Below, one piece after another: positions 56,825 through 64,000 of a stretch of 64,000 nucleotides of DNA. The stretch covers positions 1-64,000 of the forward strand of contig NZ_FQVW01000007.1 of assembly GCF_900129485.1 (NCBI RefSeq), written 5' to 3'. The notes under the pieces were generated by a model. It searched no databases, was not told the DNA's origin, and saw only the letters and a list, made by a program, of their open reading frames with translations. Position 1 is the first letter of the stretch. Every line of letters starts with the position of its first letter. The translations under genes and the position numbers were made by a program. Source of the stretch: Ornithinibacillus halophilus. GTDB taxonomy: Bacteria; Bacillota; Bacilli; Bacillales; Amphibacillaceae.

Positions 56825-57403
56825 ATGATTGATGATATTTTAGATGAGTTGCAATTAGAGAATCAATTAAAAGTAGAGGATATACCTGATTTAGAACTTT
56901 ATATGGATCAAGTAATTCAATTATTTGAGAGAACATTTGCTAGTTCTAAACGAAATGATGATGAAAAGGTCCTAACAAAAACAATGATTAACAATTATGC
57001 TAAAGGAAAGTTATTTTTCCCGATTAAAAACAAGAAATATTCAAAGGAACATATTTTACTAATAAGCATGATATATCAGTTAAAAGGTGCATTATCGATC
57101 AAGGATATCAAAACAACTCTGGAACAATTGAATGGTAAAATTGAGAATAAAGAAATAGAATTAGAAGATTTATACCAACATTTTTTAAGACTTTCAAATA
57201 ATAATATTGATCGTTTTACAGAAGATAGCAAAGTGTGCTCTACTGAAGTAAAAATAGAGGCAAATCAATTAAATGGCGTTCAAACGGAATACATCGAACA
57301 GTTGTTATTGGTTTCCTCGTTTGTACAAATGAGTAATCTTTACCGTCGTGCAGCAGAAAGATTGGTCGATGAGATAGCAAACACAAATCATTCCGAAGAA
57401 TAA
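56825..57403 (+). CDS. DUF1836 domain protein
   Basis: 192 residues. The pattern NNYAKGKLFFPIKNKKYSKEHI resembles a MerR-like HTH within DUF1836 proteins of Firmicutes. The rest is helical. The function is unknown; DNA binding is possible. RBS is TGAGGCG. It is 20 nt upstream of the LLM oxidoreductase gene and may share its transcript. Confidence 0.78.
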   Translation: MIDDILDELQLENQLKVEDIPDLELYMDQVIQLFERTFASSKRNDDEKVLTKTMINNYAKGKLFFPIKNKKYSKEHILLISMIYQLKGALSIKDIKTTLEQLNGKIENKEIELEDLYQHFLRLSNNNIDRFTEDSKVCSTEVKIEANQLNGVQTEYIEQLLLVSSFVQMSNLYRRAAERLVDEIANTNHSEE

Positions 57404-57423
57404 ATTGAAAGCAGGTGTCTAGT

Positions 57424-58416
57424 TTGAAGTTAAGTATATTAGATCAATCCCCAACGGTACTTGGAAAGACGGAACAAGATGCCTTACAAGAGTCTGTTCA
57501 TCTTGCGAGGCTTGGAGAAAAACTAGGGTATCACCGCTATTGGATAGCAGAGCACCATGATTTAAAAGGACTTGCATGTCCTGCTCCTGAAGTAATGTTA
57601 GGAATAATCGGTTCACAAACGGAATCGATCCGAATTGGTGCAGGGGCAATTTTATTACCACATTATAAACCATATAAAGTAGCAGAAACATTTAATCTTT
57701 TAGCGACACTATATCCGAATCGTATTGATTTAGGGCTAGGTAGATCACCTGGTGGTTCAGCAGAGGCATCTCTTGCGTTATCCGAGAACTTTTTAGAAAA
57801 TGTACGAAAGATGCCAGCCGATATCGATGAATTATTGAACTTTCTTTATTTAACTTTTCCTGATGATCATATGTTTTCTAAGGTAAAACCAACACCGGTT
57901 CCAGAAACTCCACCAGAAACTTGGTTGTTAGGTACGAGTGAGAAAAGTGCAATTTTAGCAGGAGAAAAAGGAATGCGATATACATTTGGGCATTTTATGA
58001 GTGATGTAAATGGACCAGAAATTGTTTCTACCTATAGAAAGAAACTGAAAGAAAATAGACAGGACACAACAAATGATGTAATTGTTGCTGTATCTGCCTT
58101 TTGTGCAGAAACCGATGAAGAAGCCAATGATTTAGCGATGAGTCATTTTGTAGCTAGTGTGAAGCGTGGTAAGGGAGAGAAAATTCAATTGCTCTCACCA
58201 AGTGAATTAACAGAAATCCAGCTAACGGATGAAGAAAAAGAAGAAATAGAGGCAATGAAAAAGAAACAAATAATAGGTAGTCCGGGTGTAGTCAAGGCAA
58301 AATTAAAGCAATTACAAAAAGAATATGATACGGATGAATTCATGATTTTAACAAACACCTATAATTATGAAACGAGAAGAAAATCATACGAGTTAATTGC
58401 AAGTGAATTACTTTAA
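57424..58416 (+). CDS. Luciferase-like (LLM) flavin-dependent oxidoreductase
   Basis: 330 residues with the LLM pattern KLSILDQSPT, YRYWIAEHH-type YHRYWIAEHHDLKG and RIDLGLGRSPGGS, as in MsnO8-type monooxygenases (B. subtilis YwcH). Uses reduced FMN; substrate unknown. TTG 57424 follows AGGTG by 6 nt; GTG 57415 overlaps that RBS. The next gene, threonine aldolase, begins 18 nt after it. Confidence 0.9.
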   Translation: MKLSILDQSPTVLGKTEQDALQESVHLARLGEKLGYHRYWIAEHHDLKGLACPAPEVMLGIIGSQTESIRIGAGAILLPHYKPYKVAETFNLLATLYPNRIDLGLGRSPGGSAEASLALSENFLENVRKMPADIDELLNFLYLTFPDDHMFSKVKPTPVPETPPETWLLGTSEKSAILAGEKGMRYTFGHFMSDVNGPEIVSTYRKKLKENRQDTTNDVIVAVSAFCAETDEEANDLAMSHFVASVKRGKGEKIQLLSPSELTEIQLTDEEKEEIEAMKKKQIIGSPGVVKAKLKQLQKEYDTDEFMILTNTYNYETRRKSYELIASELL

Positions 58417-58434
58417 TCAGGGGAGAGGAATAGT

Positions 58435-59451
58435 ATGATTGATTTAAGAAGTGATACCGTAACAAAACCAACACCTGAAATGAGACAAGCAGCATTTGAG
58501 GCAGTCGTTGGTGATGATGTCTACAATGAAGACCCAACGATATTAAAATTAGAAGCATTAGCAGCTGAAATCGTAGGCAAGGAAAAGGCCATGTTTGTTC
58601 CAAGTGGGACACAGGGAAATCAAATTGCTGTTCTAACTCATTGTGTTTCTGGTCAGGAAGTTATTCTTGAAGCAGACTCTCATATTTACTTTTATGAAGG
58701 GGCTACCATTTCTGCGTTTGCTGGTGTACAACCACGGACGATTAAAGGGAAAGACGGAGTAATGGATCCTGAAGAAGTAAAACTAGCTATTCGAGAAGAT
58801 GACATCCATCAACCAGAAACGGGACTGATTTGTCTGGAAAATACACATAATCGAGCAGGAGGAGCGATCGTACCTTTAGAAAATATGCGTGATATTTATT
58901 CCATTTCAAAAGAAGCACATATTCCTGTACATCTTGACGGTGCTAGGCTATTTAATGCTTCAGTAGCAACAGGGATCAGTATTAAAGAATATGCTGCTTA
59001 TACGGATACTGTCCAGTTTTGTTTATCAAAAGGGTTAGGGGCTCCAGTTGGATCGATAATCGCAGGTGATGAAGCGTTTATAGTAAAAGCTAGAAAATGG
59101 CGAAAACGATTAGGTGGTGGACTTCGTCAAGCTGGTATGATTGCTGCACCTGGTATAGTAGCTTTAAATAAGATGGTCGATCGTTTAACAGAAGATCATG
59201 AAAAAGCTAGATTACTAGCACAAGGATTAATAGAAATTGGATTTAGTGTAGAAAACAATGTTGATACGAATATTGTTTTAGTGAATACCCAATCCCGTGG
59301 TTATACAGCAAAGCAGTTTGTTGAAAAATTAAAGGAGTCTGGAATTCTATCAAGTGCTTTTGGGCCAGATACGGTAAGGTTCACAACACATTATGATGTA
59401 TCTGAAGAGGATATTCAGAATTCAATTGATTTAATAAAGAAGCTTGTGTAA
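58435..59451 (+). CDS. ltaE: Low-specificity L-threonine aldolase
   Basis: 338-residue PLP enzyme: IDLRSDTVTKPT at the start, FVPSGTQGNQIA, HLDGARLFNA and the PLP-binding Lys in QFCLSKGLGAPVG. It cleaves threonine to glycine and acetaldehyde. The RBS is GGGGAGAGG. It is last in the LLM operon. Confidence 0.94.
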   Translation: MIDLRSDTVTKPTPEMRQAAFEAVVGDDVYNEDPTILKLEALAAEIVGKEKAMFVPSGTQGNQIAVLTHCVSGQEVILEADSHIYFYEGATISAFAGVQPRTIKGKDGVMDPEEVKLAIREDDIHQPETGLICLENTHNRAGGAIVPLENMRDIYSISKEAHIPVHLDGARLFNASVATGISIKEYAAYTDTVQFCLSKGLGAPVGSIIAGDEAFIVKARKWRKRLGGGLRQAGMIAAPGIVALNKMVDRLTEDHEKARLLAQGLIEIGFSVENNVDTNIVLVNTQSRGYTAKQFVEKLKESGILSSAFGPDTVRFTTHYDVSEEDIQNSIDLIKKLV

Positions 59452-59536
59452 AATTTTATTGTTAAATCCTATAATCCTTAAATGCAAACAACTACTTATA
59501 GATAAGGATTTGTCATAAGATAAGAAAGAAAATTCA

Positions 59537-59690
59537 GAGATGTCTAGCTCCGAGCGCCTGCGACTAGAGAGACTTCCTTCGCCTCCGTACGATAAGTCAA
59601 CATCGACTCCTTTAGTCGTCGTGTTTCCTTTATCTCCTACGCCTCAGTCCAGTCCTTACGTCGCAAAGCGGGCGCTCTGCGCTTTTCTTA
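59537..59690. repeat. Dispersed GC-rich palindromic repeat
   Basis: Starts GTCTAGCTCCGAGCGCCTGC and ends GCGGGCGCTCTGCGCTTTTC, so its ends pair (GAGCGCC with GGGCGCTC). It contains TTTAGTCGTCGTG-like inner repeats. A partial copy (TGTCTGGCTCCGAGCG) lies at about 14818. The base composition is far above the local average. It contains a meaningless frame. Similar elements occur in other Bacillaceae as I recall, unchecked. Confidence 0.7.
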
Positions 59691-59714
59691 TTTACCCTGA
59701 GAGGAGTGGTTGTA

Positions 59715-60083
59715 GTGAAATATAAAAGAAATGAAGCATTCCGTTTTGAGTTTGGCGAGCCTGTTCCAGTTATCTTTTCTATTCGTGCGATTAATGGTAA
59801 AGAGGTGGAATCGTCCGATGGTGAGGCAGAGATGCTTGATTTAAGTTTAAATGGAATGAAAATAGCTACAAGTTTGGAGATTCCAGTTGACCGTAATCAA
59901 GTTCAAGTAACAACTGCATTTAAGATTGTAAACCGTGAATATAAAATCAATGGTGAACTCGTTTGGATAGATAAAGTGTTTGATAAGTACCACTATGGAG
60001 TTCATTTTAATTTGAATGAGAGCACACAGGAAAATTTACTAGATGATTTAAAAGTAATAGGGAAAAAATTAGCCAATCAATAG
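59715..60083 (+). CDS. PilZ domain protein
   Basis: 122 residues: RNEAFRFEF at the start fits the RxxxR arm and DLSLNGMKI the (D/N)xSxxG motif of PilZ c-di-GMP receptors. The beta-barrel pattern continues to the end. It is a probable c-di-GMP sensor, although some PilZ proteins no longer bind the ligand. GTG 59715 follows GAGGAG by 8 nt. Confidence 0.82.
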   Translation: MKYKRNEAFRFEFGEPVPVIFSIRAINGKEVESSDGEAEMLDLSLNGMKIATSLEIPVDRNQVQVTTAFKIVNREYKINGELVWIDKVFDKYHYGVHFNLNESTQENLLDDLKVIGKKLANQ

Positions 60084-60114
60084 ACTTTCCCAAAAAATAC
60101 ATAGTTAATGTGAG

Positions 60115-60154
60115 ATCCGAACCTTTCTATAATGATGAATGGTTCGGATTTTTT
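60115..60154 (+). terminator. Terminator after the PilZ gene
   Basis: 9-bp stem ATCCGAACC / GGTTCGGAT with T run. Confidence 0.88.
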
Positions 60155-60234
60155 AATGCGAATTAAGCTACGCTATAGAAATACTCTGCACTTTCACTGA
60201 CAGCAATTAGTGAGCATGAAATAACTGCTCAGTT

Positions 60235-60490
60235 GATTTACGCTACGGGCAGTCGCTTTCCACGGGCACGGCCTCAGCCAGGCTACAGCTTGAAAGGCAT
60301 CAGCGCAGCCTTGCACCGAGGAATCATACTTCTATGTATTACTAGAAGACGCAGGTGCATTGAATGGGGTCTTCGGACACGTGCTTTTCCCGTAGGACTA
60401 GGAAAGCTACGGCAGCAATACATCGCACGCAGAAAATGCATATGGAAATGCATTTTCAAGGAGTCGACTGCCCTCCACTCCAATCAACAA
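60235..60490. repeat. GC-rich intergenic repeat element
   Basis: GC-rich block in AT-rich surroundings, from GCTACGGGCAGTCGC to CCCTCCACTCCAATC. Its outer ends pair (GGGCAGTCG with CGACTGCCC). Internal words CACGGGCACGG and CACGTGCTTTTCCCG look like opposite arms. Elements with these words are common between genes in halophilic or alkaliphilic Bacillaceae as I recall, unchecked. The flanks 60157-60234 and 60491-60710 hold no gene. Confidence 0.6.
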
Positions 60491-60710
60491 TTTAAACTTT
60501 AGAAAACCATTTAATTTGTTGGATAAATTAGTTTGCTAAATACCACGTATACTCTGAAAACAAGTACCACGTGTCGTAATTTAAATCATTAACCTTCTAA
60601 AAATCTAGCTTATAATTGTTTGCCTTAGTTAAGTTGCAGTCATTTTAATAAATAATGTACTTAGATTCTACTAAGCCTCAGGTCCTATTACAAAATATAG
60701 CTAAGGCTCG

Positions 60711-60739
60711 TTACGGTAAAAACGATATCTAGATATGAT
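60711..60739 (+). promoter_or_regulatory. Candidate liaI promoter
   Basis: Poor -35 TTACGG (60711-60716), 17 bp, TATGAT (60734-60739). A weak -35 fits an activator-dependent promoter; in Bacillus LiaR activates this operon. I could not define a LiaR box. Confidence 0.45.
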
Positions 60740-60770
60740 AGAACTACGATATCGAAAGGAGGAAAAAGAA

Positions 60771-61118
60771 ATGAAAAAGTTTCTATTATTTATAGTTGGC
60801 TTAATCGCACTATTGGTGTTACTAGCCAATCTTGGACCAATGGTACTACTAGGTGTAAGTGTATGGCTACTGTATGTGATTTTTAAGAAATTCATCAAAA
60901 GTGATTCAGTAGCAGGAAAAATTGGTTGGGTGTTTTTAGGGTTAATCGTAGTAAGTATTGCCTTTTCCAATGTATTTGCCGTAATCGGAATCGCAGCTGC
61001 GTATATTCTTTACGTAATTTATAAGGGCTGGAAAGAAGATGATGAGCCTGTTGGGCCGAAACCAAATGGGGACCCATTTGATAACTTTGAAAAACAATGG
61101 GCTGAATTTAATAATTAA
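60771..61118 (+). CDS. liaI: LiaI-like membrane protein
   Basis: 115 residues with four hydrophobic segments in two pairs, a charged C-terminus and DDEPVGPKPNGDPF near the end. In Bacillus LiaI recruits LiaH to the membrane during envelope stress. The start 60771 is set by AAGGAGG. An earlier in-frame ATG at 60735 has no RBS. liaH follows after 13 nt. Confidence 0.82.
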   Translation: MKKFLLFIVGLIALLVLLANLGPMVLLGVSVWLLYVIFKKFIKSDSVAGKIGWVFLGLIVVSIAFSNVFAVIGIAAAYILYVIYKGWKEDDEPVGPKPNGDPFDNFEKQWAEFNN

Positions 61119-61131
61119 AGGAGAGATTGAT

Positions 61132-61767
61132 ATGACAAATATTTTTACACGTATTAAAGATTCTATATCAGCAGATTTACACAATTTGATGGATGAAAAG
61201 GAACAGAAAAATCCAATTGCTTCACTAAATCAATATTTACGCCAGAGTGAACAAGAAAAGGAGAAAGTTCGTAAACTTCTCGATCGTCAATATAAGTTGA
61301 AAGATGAATTTACTAGAGAATACTTGAAAGCTCAAGACATGGCTGATAAACGTTTGAAGCAAGCGGATATTGCACAAAGAGCTGGTGAAGAACAAATGCA
61401 TGCTTTTGCAATGAAAGAGCATGAGGAATATCAAGGTAGAGCAAACCGTATGAAAGAATCTCGTGAAGAGGCAACACAACAATTAGAGTTGTTAGAACAA
61501 AAATACGAAGAAATGAAACATAAGCTAAAGGATATGCACTTGCGTCGCATGGAGCTAATGGGCAGAGAGAATATTGCAAATGCCAATCATCAAATCAATA
61601 AAGTAGTAGAGGAAGCATTTGACAAACCTTATTCAAAATTTAAGGAATTAGAGCAGTATATTGAAGGGTTAGAGCATAAAGTTAATAGTGCTTATTACCG
61701 AAGTACCTTTGACTCAAAAATAGCAAACCTTGAGAAAAATCTTAATAAAACAGAACAAGCTAATTAA
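61132..61767 (+). CDS. liaH: LiaH, PspA/IM30 family protein
   Basis: 211 residues, almost wholly coiled coil. The N-terminus FTRIKDSISADLHNLMDE matches the PspA/LiaH amphipathic helix. It forms large rings that protect a damaged membrane. The ATG at 61132 follows AAAGGAGAG. It is expected to be strongly induced by bacitracin-type antibiotics, as in Bacillus. Confidence 0.9.
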   Translation: MTNIFTRIKDSISADLHNLMDEKEQKNPIASLNQYLRQSEQEKEKVRKLLDRQYKLKDEFTREYLKAQDMADKRLKQADIAQRAGEEQMHAFAMKEHEEYQGRANRMKESREEATQQLELLEQKYEEMKHKLKDMHLRRMELMGRENIANANHQINKVVEEAFDKPYSKFKELEQYIEGLEHKVNSAYYRSTFDSKIANLEKNLNKTEQAN

Positions 61768-61803
61768 TTATTCCTCAAATTCTAATAGAAAATGATATAA
61801 TGT

Positions 61804-61849
61804 AATAGGTGTTTAGTGATTGGTATATTACCAAGAACTTGCACCTATT
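61804..61849 (+). terminator. Stem-loop between liaH and liaF
   Basis: AATAGGTG / CACCTATT outer stem with inner TTGGTA-N3-TACCAA. No T run follows, so it is a possible weak terminator or processing site that separates abundant liaIH mRNA from liaFSR. A -10-like TATAAT lies at about 61795. Confidence 0.5.
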
Positions 61850-61879
61850 CTACTTAATAGGAAAGGAGGATCACAATAG

Positions 61880-62611
61880 ATGTTTCATCGCTTATCTACG
61901 GACCATTTTAACTGGATACTCATTATTGGTGTGATCCTCTTTATTATAGAAGTTGCCTTTTTTCATGGTGGAATGATTTATTCAGCCCTAATCTCTGGAA
62001 TTCTTATATATGTAGGTTGGAAGAACTTTTTCACATTATGGGGAAAGATATTATTTTGGATAGGGGTTGTTTCAGGATTACTCTCTATCTTTAATATGCT
62101 CGCTGTACGATTTTTAATCGTTGTTGCCATTGTTCTATTTGTATTAAATTATTTAAAATCGAAACAGGAAGATGAAACGATAATACCTAATCTTCCTAAT
62201 CATCAAGAGGTAATCGTTGATTCAATTATTAAAGTTGAACCACTTTTTGATCATACACTATTTGGTGAACAACAAACAGAAGAAACAGCCTACCAATGGC
62301 GCGATATAAATATTCATGCACTGTATGGGGACAGGACAATAGATCTTAGTAATACAGTACTTCCGAACGATACGTCTGTCATCTCTATTCGCCAAGGAAT
62401 TGGTAATATAACAATCTATGTTCCGTATGAGCTAGATGTTAGCATACATCATAGTTCTGTATTTGGGCGTGCACATATATTAGGAAAGCATCATTGGAAA
62501 TTAATGAATCAATCCCTCTTCTATCAGACAGAAGGTTATGATCATGCCGTACAGAGAGTTAAAATAATTACCTCTGTATTTTCTGGAGATATTGAGGTGA
62601 AGCGGATATGA
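61880..62611 (+). CDS. liaF: LiaF, negative regulator of LiaRS
   Basis: 243 residues: three or four N-terminal TM segments (about 10-95) and a C-terminal beta domain (about 135-243; GIGNITIYVPYELDV) of the cell wall-active antibiotic response family. LiaF holds the LiaS kinase inactive without stress. The stop overlaps the liaS start by 4 nt. RBS AAAGGAGG. Confidence 0.9.
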   Translation: MFHRLSTDHFNWILIIGVILFIIEVAFFHGGMIYSALISGILIYVGWKNFFTLWGKILFWIGVVSGLLSIFNMLAVRFLIVVAIVLFVLNYLKSKQEDETIIPNLPNHQEVIVDSIIKVEPLFDHTLFGEQQTEETAYQWRDINIHALYGDRTIDLSNTVLPNDTSVISIRQGIGNITIYVPYELDVSIHHSSVFGRAHILGKHHWKLMNQSLFYQTEGYDHAVQRVKIITSVFSGDIEVKRI

Positions 62612-63654
62612 ATACGATTATTCGGCAAACGCTCACTGCAATTCTCGTAGGGGTAATTATAACAATAACCGTTGTAGGGATTACTTTTCTTGCTTTTCCT
62701 TTAGAAGATTGGAAGCAAATTATTGAGAGCGATATTGGAGAGGTTCCTTACCTCGTTGTTCTATTCTTATCACCGATTGTTATTGGAACCATATCAGGAA
62801 TAACAAATGCTCTATTTTGGAGACAACGAATCAAACACATTGATAAGCAGCTGAATGATATCGTTAAAGACCAAGCGATTTCTTTTGATACAGATTCCTA
62901 TAAAGAACTAAAACCAATTATTCACAGCGTGGAAAAAATACAAGAAAAAATTCGCCAGTATACAGAACATGCTCAGAGGTTGGCTACACAACGAGCAAAT
63001 GAACGTGAGAAAAGCTTACAGGATATAGTAATACAAGAGCGAAATCGACTAGCAAGAGAATTACATGATTCCGTTAGCCAGCAGTTATTTGCTGCTTCGA
63101 TGATGATGTCAGCAATTAATGAAACCAATCCTCCAGAAGATGAAGGATTACGACGTCAACTAGAATTAATGGAAAAGATGATACACCAATCGCAATTAGA
63201 AATGAGAGCACTATTGCTGCATTTACGTCCTGTTGCCTTAAAAGGAAAATCGATACAAGAGGGAATGGAAGAACTTTTAATGGAATTAACACAGAAGGTT
63301 CCTATGAAAGTACAATGGAAAATTGAATCATTTCATATGGATAAAGGGATTGAAGATCAGTTATTTAGAATCCTTCAAGAATCGGTATCCAATACATTAA
63401 GGCATGCAGAAGCAACTAAATTAGAGGTCATGTTAATTGAAAGAGATAACACAATCATTTTCCGAGTAGTGGATGATGGAATAGGTTTTGATAAGGAAAA
63501 AATACGAACTACTAGTTCCTATGGGTTATCCAATATGGAAGAACGCGCTCATGAAGTAGGCGGTTCACTAAAAATAATTAGTTTACCTCAGCAAGGAACA
63601 AAACTTGAAGTGAAGGTTCCAAGTCTAAGGAAAGAAGGGCAAAATGATGATTAA
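62608..63654 (+). CDS. liaS: Sensor histidine kinase LiaS
   Basis: 348 residues: two TM segments (about 12-30, 47-70) with a short extracytoplasmic loop, a HAMP-like linker, HisKA_3 H-box with His153 in ARELHDSVSQQL, and HATPase (QESVSNTLRHAEA, DDGIGFD, GLSNMEERA). An intramembrane-sensing kinase of envelope stress that phosphorylates LiaR. Confidence 0.94.
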   Translation: MNTIIRQTLTAILVGVIITITVVGITFLAFPLEDWKQIIESDIGEVPYLVVLFLSPIVIGTISGITNALFWRQRIKHIDKQLNDIVKDQAISFDTDSYKELKPIIHSVEKIQEKIRQYTEHAQRLATQRANEREKSLQDIVIQERNRLARELHDSVSQQLFAASMMMSAINETNPPEDEGLRRQLELMEKMIHQSQLEMRALLLHLRPVALKGKSIQEGMEELLMELTQKVPMKVQWKIESFHMDKGIEDQLFRILQESVSNTLRHAEATKLEVMLIERDNTIIFRVVDDGIGFDKEKIRTTSSYGLSNMEERAHEVGGSLKIISLPQQGTKLEVKVPSLRKEGQNDD

Positions 63655-64000
63655 AATATTGTTTGCAGATGATCATGAAATGGTACGAATTGGGGTATCT
63701 TCCTACTTATCAGCACAATCAGACATGGAAGTCATTGCAGAAGCAGATGATGGGCATGAAGCAGTTGAGAAGGCTTTAGCATTAAAACCAGACATAATTT
63801 TAATGGACTTAGTTATGAAAGAAATGGATGGTATTGAAGCAACGAGTAAAATTATTGATGAATGGCCAGAAGCAAAAATTATCATTGTAACAAGCTTCTT
63901 AGACGATGAAAAAGTATACCCAGCATTGGAAGCAGGAGCTACTAGTTACATGCTAAAGACATCTAAAGCAAGTGAAATTGCAAAAGCAATTCGAGAAACC
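63647..64000 (+). CDS. liaR: Response regulator LiaR (truncated by window end)
   Basis: First 118 residues only: a receiver domain with MIKILFADDHEMVR, phosphorylated Asp54 in ILMDLVM, Thr in VTSFLDD and Lys in LKTSKAS. The ATG lies inside the end of liaS (63644 is an alternative). The LuxR-type HTH lies beyond the window. liaG of the Bacillus operon is missing from this locus. Confidence 0.93.
   Translation, partial: MIKILFADDHEMVRIGVSSYLSAQSDMEVIAEADDGHEAVEKALALKPDIILMDLVMKEMDGIEATSKIIDEWPEAKIIIVTSFLDDEKVYPALEAGATSYMLKTSKASEIAKAIRET

Noticed and set aside
59540-59725. 61-codon frame within the GC-rich repeat
   Set aside because: Absence of stops follows from repeat composition; Ser/Pro/Arg-rich nonsense.
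60233-60502. 89-codon frame within the second GC-rich repeat
   Set aside because: Same reason: it lies in a structured repeat, with no RBS.

Overview
The window is a stretch of a low-GC Gram-positive chromosome. Gene content and order (hprK-lgt-ppaX, trxB, rapZ-yvcK-whiA-crh, clpP, rpoN/sigL, cggR-gapA-pgk-tpiA-gpmI-eno, secG-est-rnr-smpB-ssrA, liaIH-liaFSR) match the Bacillaceae. Protein similarity as I recall it, and the dispersed GC-rich repeats, suggest a relative of Oceanobacillus, Virgibacillus or Ornithinibacillus. Spore-coat-like genes imply a spore former. The species assignment is inference.

Region by region. 1-510 is a 193-bp direct repeat. 0.7-5.2 kb carries hprK, lgt, a nucleoside-gate membrane protein, ppaX, an acyltransferase and glpP. 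5.4-8.8 kb carries glpK and glpD, with a GlpP-type terminator in the glpD leader. 9-15.4 kb carries a TPR protein, trxB, and the nudix-rapZ-yvcK-whiA operon with crh. clpP follows on the minus strand under a CtsR-type operator. tRNA-Arg(CCG) at 16.3 kb is the insertion site of a decayed 2.9-kb integrative element ending at a 50-bp copy of the tRNA 3' end (19215-19264). 19.4-28.2 kb holds rpoN, a glutaredoxin-like gene and the complete lower glycolytic operon set behind a CggR operator. 28.2-28.6 kb is a tandem array with a strict 52-bp period.

28.7-34 kb is a mixed block: lipoprotein, nucleoside hydrolase, nitroreductase, ptsI without ptsH, and a lipase-like hydrolase. 34-41 kb is secG-est-rnr, a second 52-bp array, zupT, smpB and ssrA. 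The ssrA (tmRNA) gene is interrupted in its T-loop by a 308-nt group I intron; this is the most striking feature of the window. 41-47.8 kb holds a DUF389 protein, two paralogous pairs of coat-like proteins, an ECF sigma operon and a small regulator/membrane-protein cluster. 50.5-54.6 kb is a persulfide-response region: a CstR-type repressor, four small rhodanese-fold proteins (one lacking the catalytic Cys) and a CoA-disulfide reductase/rhodanese fusion, with matching operators at both ends. The window ends with the cell-envelope stress system liaI-liaH-liaF-liaS-liaR, truncated in liaR.

How the genes work together. Carbon control recurs: HprK and Crh regulate catabolite repression, EI drives HPr phosphorylation, GlpK keeps the HPr-phosphorylatable His230, and GlpP and CggR control glycerol and triose use. 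RNA quality control (RNase R, SmpB, tmRNA) and proteolysis (ClpP) are linked through tmRNA tagging. All functional statements come from reading motifs by eye; no database search was run.
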